Below are positions 39,844 to 42,725 of a stretch of DNA of 42,725 nt, in pieces (the first letter of the stretch is position 1; the number at the start of each line of letters is the position of its first letter). Below the pieces are notes generated by a model that was not told the origin of the DNA, did no database searches, and worked only from the letters and a program-made list of their open reading frames with translations. The DNA comes from Planctomycetota bacterium (GTDB taxonomy: Bacteria > Planctomycetota > UBA1135 > UBA2386): NCBI GenBank assembly GCA_016794485.1, contig JAEUHV010000001.1, positions 1 to 42,725 of the forward strand. The letters are read 5' to 3'. The translations under genes were made by a program, and so were the position numbers.

Positions 39844-41118
39844 TCACCAGGGAGGTGGACCCTCGCCGCGATCGCAGGCGGCCAACCGCTGTTCGAGCAG
39901 GCGCCGTTCGGGCGTGGAGCACGGTTGCTGCAAGGCGCCGCGCAGGGCCACGGCCGCGGCCGCGCAATCACCGAGTTCCCAGTGCATTTGCGCGGTGACC
40001 GCGCCGAGCAGGAAGTAGTCGTCGAGCGCCTTGTCGTCGCCGAGACCCGCCAGGGCTTGCAGGCCAGCCGTGGCGCCGTGCACCTTGCCGACCGCGACCG
40101 CGCGGTTCAGTCGCACGATCGGCGACGGCGCCACGACCAGCAGCCGGTCGTATTCGCGCAGGATGCGGGCCCAGTCGGTGGCCTCGTAGCGGGCGGCCGC
40201 CGCGTGCACCGACGCGATCGCCGCTTCGCAATGGAACGCGGTCACCGTGTCGCCGCCGATCGAGCGCCGGAAGTGTTCGAACCCGAGCGCGAGCCAGGAA
40301 CGGTTCCACCGCGACCGGTCCTGCTGTGCCAGCGGCACGAGGTCTCCGTGGGCGTCGACCCGCGCCGGATTGCGGGCGCCGAGCAGCAGCATCAACGCCA
40401 TCAGCGCGTGGGCTTGCGGCGTCGCCGTTGCCGGCAGTTCGAGCACCAGGGCCTGCAGACGCAGCGCTTCCTCGACCAGTTCGGTGCGCACCAGGGCGTC
40501 GCCGGCATGCGCGCGGTAGCCCTCGTTGAACACCAGGTAGACCGCCTGCAGGACCAGTTCGAGCCGCGCCGGCAGCTCGGCCTGGGTCGGCAGCGCGAAC
40601 AGCACGTCGCCGCCCTGCAGCTTGGCCTTCGCCCGGACGAGCCGTTGCGCGATGGTGGCGTCCTTCTGCAGGAGGGCCCGTGCGATCGCCGGCACGCCGA
40701 GCCCGCACACGGTCTTCAGCAGCAGGGGCAGCCGCGCGTCGGGCGGCACTGCCGGATGCGCGCACAGGAACAACAGCCGCAGGGTGTCGTCGGCGATGCG
40801 TTCCGGCTCGTTCACGTCCGGTGGCGGGGCGGCAGCACCGGCGGTACGGCGCTGCAGTTCGTCGTCGACGCGCAGTTCGATGCGCCGCCGGCGCAGCGCG
40901 TCGAGGGCCAGGTTCTGCGCCACCCGGAACACCCACGCTTCGGGATTGTCGGGCACGCCTTCGGCGGGCCAGACCCGCAGCGCGCGGGCCAGGGCCTCCT
41001 GCACGACGTCTTCGACGAGGTCGAGCCGGCCGGGCCCGAGCTTGCTGCACAGGCTGGCGACCAGGCGCGCGTAGCGGTGGCGGAACAGCTCGGCGACGAC
41101 GTCGGGGGGCAGGGACAT
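39844..41118 (-). CDS. ECF42-type RNA polymerase sigma factor with C-terminal extension
   Basis: 424 residues. The first 175 are an ECF sigma factor: region 2 (VEDVVQEALARALRVWP, then NPEAWVFRVAQNLALDALRRRR) and region 4 (LLLKTVCGLGVPAIARALLQKDATIAQRLVRAKAK). The remaining 250 residues are the helical, TPR-like extension (with VYLVFNEGYRAHAGD) that defines group ECF42. Members have no anti-sigma factor; the extension controls activity, and they are linked to DGPF/YCII genes, as here. The gene begins 13 nt after the DGPF gene on the same strand. Target promoters are unknown; in other bacteria the DGPF genes themselves are targets. Confidence 0.92.
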   Translation of the reverse strand: MSLPPDVVAELFRHRYARLVASLCSKLGPGRLDLVEDVVQEALARALRVWPAEGVPDNPEAWVFRVAQNLALDALRRRRIELRVDDELQRRTAGAAAPPPDVNEPERIADDTLRLLFLCAHPAVPPDARLPLLLKTVCGLGVPAIARALLQKDATIAQRLVRAKAKLQGGDVLFALPTQAELPARLELVLQAVYLVFNEGYRAHAGDALVRTELVEEALRLQALVLELPATATPQAHALMALMLLLGARNPARVDAHGDLVPLAQQDRSRWNRSWLALGFEHFRRSIGGDTVTAFHCEAAIASVHAAAARYEATDWARILREYDRLLVVAPSPIVRLNRAVAVGKVHGATAGLQALAGLGDDKALDDYFLLGAVTAQMHWELGDCAAAAVALRGALQQPCSTPERRLLEQRLAACDRGEGPPPW

Positions 41119-41131
41119 CGGCGCGCTCAGG

Positions 41132-41500
41132 CTACGTCTCGGGGCCGCCCATGAAGTCGAGTTCGCGCACCTCGATGCTGCCGAACATCAGGTTCGGGTG
41201 GCCGGCGCAGAGCTTGACGGCATGGTCGTAGCTGTCGGCCTTCAGGATGTAGACGCCGCCGACCACTTCCTTGGTTTCGACGTAGGGGCCGTCCTTCACC
41301 TCGACCTTCTTGTTGGGGCGCGGCCAGATGACCTTGCCGCCCTGGTCGGTGAGTTTCTGGCCCATGGTGAGGCGGCCCTCGGCCGCGAGCTTCTGGCCCC
41401 AGGCTTCGTACTCGCCGAGGATCTTGGCGAAGTCGTCGGGGGTGAACTGGCTGTAGTCGGCGGTGGCGTCACCGCGCAGGATCAGCATGAACTTGGGCAT
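41132..41500 (-). CDS. DGPF/YCII-domain protein linked to the ECF42 sigma factor
   Basis: 122 residues. The start at 41500 is chosen because the family begins MPKFMLILRGD. The hallmark D-G-P motif occurs as VKDGPYVETKEVVGGVYILKA, followed by AVKLCAGHPNL and an IEVREL-type end. YCII-fold proteins are small dimers of uncertain function, some being muconolactone-isomerase-like. It lies directly upstream of the ECF42 gene and is the usual partner and target of that sigma group. An upstream in-frame extension to 41629 is not conserved-looking and is rejected. Confidence 0.9.
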   Translation of the reverse strand: MPKFMLILRGDATADYSQFTPDDFAKILGEYEAWGQKLAAEGRLTMGQKLTDQGGKVIWPRPNKKVEVKDGPYVETKEVVGGVYILKADSYDHAVKLCAGHPNLMFGSIEVRELDFMGGPET

Positions 41501-41639
41501 TGTCGTCTCGTTTGAAGGGCCGGATGGCCGGCCGGTGTGCGCCCATGACGAACGGCGCGAACCGGCTGCGACATCGAGTTCGGGATTCTCGCCGGAATCG
41601 TGCAGGTCGATGCTCCAGGTTTCCGCCATGGCAGAGCAC

Positions 41640-41659
41640 CGATGCCATGGCTAGCATCG
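41640..41659. promoter_or_regulatory. Inverted repeat (CGATGC-N8-GCATCG) before the cytochrome gene
   Basis: Perfect 6-bp arms with an 8-bp centre. The right half overlaps the candidate -10 TAGCAT (41652-41657), which is 24 nt before the ATG at 41682. A protein bound here could control the cytochrome gene, or the dyad could be chance. Confidence 0.4.
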
Positions 41660-41681
41660 CGCCCCGGACTGGAACGCCCGC

Positions 41682-42725
41682 ATGGCCCAAAACTCGTCTC
41701 GTTCGTCGTCGCCATCTCCGTACCGACGGTCGGCCCGGTTCGCCGTCACGGGACTCGTCGCCCTGGCGGCGTTCCAACTGTTCGGTTGCCGAACTCCGAC
41801 GGCGCCCAACTGGCGACCCTACGAACGGCCGAGCGACGACATGCGCACGGCGATCGCCAACGATGCCGCAGCCAAGGCTGCGGACGGCAGCTTCGCGGGT
41901 GACGGCACGTGCGTGACCTGCCACGTCGGCTGCAGCGACCCGCACCCGACCGGCCGCAAGGCCTCGTGCACGCATTGCCACGGCGGCGACGCGACCCGCA
42001 CCGACGTGCAGGGGGCGCACCCGGCGCCGCGCTTCCCGAAGGAATGGCCGAATTCGGCCAACCCGGAGCGGCCGTACGTGCTCACGATGAAGGAGAGCGA
42101 GGCCTGGATCCAATTCGTCAATCCGGGCGACCTGCGGGTCGCCAACAAGACGTGCGGTCCGTGCCACGCCGACGAGACCCTGCGCGTGATGAAGTCGTTG
42201 ATGACGACCGCGCAGCACTTCTGGGGCACGGTCACCTACGCCAACGGCATCGTCAGCACCAAGCGCTCGATCCTCGGCGAGTCGTACGGCCCCGACGGCA
42301 CGCAGCAGCTGGTCAAGCACGTCATCCGCGAACCGGGCAAGGACGACCGCCTGCCGACGCCGGAGGAGCAGCAGAAGCACAGCTGGTCCCTGGTCGCGGC
42401 CCCGCTGCCGCACTGGGAGGTGACCCAGCCGAGCAACGTGTTCCGCATCTTCGAGCAGGGCAGCCGTCTCGGCACCGCGGCACTCGGCCTGAACGGCGGC
42501 AACTCGCCCGTTCCCGGCCTGCCCGACAAGAACGAGGACCCCGGCCGGCCGAACAACCGCTCGTCGGACCGTGGCCTCGGCACGCTGAACCGCGTCGACC
42601 TGCCGACGCTGAACGTGCACAAGACCCGCCTGAACGACCCGCACCTGTCGTTCTTCGGCACCAACGACGGCCCGGGCGACTTCCGCAGCAGCGGCTGCAC
42701 GTCGTGCCACATGGTCTACGCCAAC
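41682..42725 (+). CDS. Multiheme cytochrome c lipoprotein, 3' truncated
   Basis: The frame is open from the ATG at 41682 to the end of the window, 348 codons without a stop. The N-terminus has a basic stretch (YRRSAR) and a hydrophobic segment ending in LFGC, a lipobox with Cys36. Four CxxCH heme-binding motifs are present: C77-VTC-H81, C96-THC-H100, C158-GPC-H162 and C339-TSC-H343. More are likely beyond the edge. The protein is predicted to be exported, lipidated and loaded with c-type hemes, acting in periplasmic or surface electron transfer. The first part, with LTMKESEAWIQFVNPGDLR, resembles large planctomycete cytochromes of unknown partner. The second part may hold further domains. Confidence 0.9.
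   Translation, partial: MAQNSSRSSSPSPYRRSARFAVTGLVALAAFQLFGCRTPTAPNWRPYERPSDDMRTAIANDAAAKAADGSFAGDGTCVTCHVGCSDPHPTGRKASCTHCHGGDATRTDVQGAHPAPRFPKEWPNSANPERPYVLTMKESEAWIQFVNPGDLRVANKTCGPCHADETLRVMKSLMTTAQHFWGTVTYANGIVSTKRSILGESYGPDGTQQLVKHVIREPGKDDRLPTPEEQQKHSWSLVAAPLPHWEVTQPSNVFRIFEQGSRLGTAALGLNGGNSPVPGLPDKNEDPGRPNNRSSDRGLGTLNRVDLPTLNVHKTRLNDPHLSFFGTNDGPGDFRSSGCTSCHMVYAN

Noticed and set aside
41501..41629. N-terminal extension of the DGPF protein
   Set aside because: The family starts at MPKFMLILRGD; the extension is polar and without family resemblance.

Overview
The window is about 42.7 kb of very GC-rich bacterial DNA with tightly packed genes. Two secreted proteins end in a C-terminal module that I recognise from marine Planctomycetota (the Poly30/Pla163-type lineage). 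Together with large exported beta-helix and HEAT-type proteins, an ECF42 sigma factor and many lipoproteins, this points to a planctomycete chromosome. I see no tRNA, rRNA, CRISPR array, integrase or intact insertion sequence. Both end genes are cut by the window edges.

Layout. 1-2757: ABC ATPase (5' truncated), FtsX-type permease and a DUF3299 protein, the gene order known from a zinc-responsive locus in Pseudomonas. 2864-5142: membrane protein with a degenerate HD-GYP domain, overlapping a TPR lipoprotein gene. 5143-5463: non-coding, with a nested palindromic element. 5464-7425 (-): HyuA-type hydantoinase/oxoprolinase without a visible HyuB. 7522-9134: plsY-gpsA phospholipid pair. 9174-12434: MBOAT and AlgX/AlgJ-like polysaccharide O-acetylation pair plus an unknown protein. 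12468-14705: large secreted protein. 14730-15440 (-): YebC/YeeN-like regulator. 15660-19250: two POT-family transporters, the second with a large extra soluble domain. 19330-21150: cysteine dioxygenase and acyltransferase-3. 21214-22680 (-): SPFH, ribbon-helix-helix and DsrE genes behind a striking three-part palindrome. 22791-27754 (-): secreted beta-helix protein, DinG-like helicase, DUF3592-like protein and a LysR regulator. 27855-34919 (+): DUF1338 (2-oxoadipate dioxygenase/decarboxylase-like), SDR, metallo-beta-lactamase-like lipoprotein, FAD-linked D-2-hydroxyacid dehydrogenase, beta-helix protein and SerA. 34967-39834: HEAT-like exported protein, lipase lipoprotein and nucleotidyltransferase. 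39844-41500 (-): DGPF/YCII protein and ECF42 sigma factor. 41682-end (+): multiheme cytochrome c lipoprotein, truncated.

The most coherent biological story is at 26.9-34.9 kb. A LysR gene is divergent from a DUF1338 gene, with a palindrome between them. The DUF1338 family is known to turn 2-oxoadipate into D-2-hydroxyglutarate. Four genes on is an FAD-linked enzyme of the D-2-hydroxyglutarate/D-lactate dehydrogenase family, and then SerA, which is known to make D-2-hydroxyglutarate as a by-product in other bacteria. The cluster can be read as a D-2-hydroxyglutarate production and disposal locus.

A recurring hexamer of the form TAGnnT lies 7-40 bp upstream of many genes and may be the -10 element of the housekeeping promoter here. 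All functions are read from sequence motifs by eye; no database search was possible.
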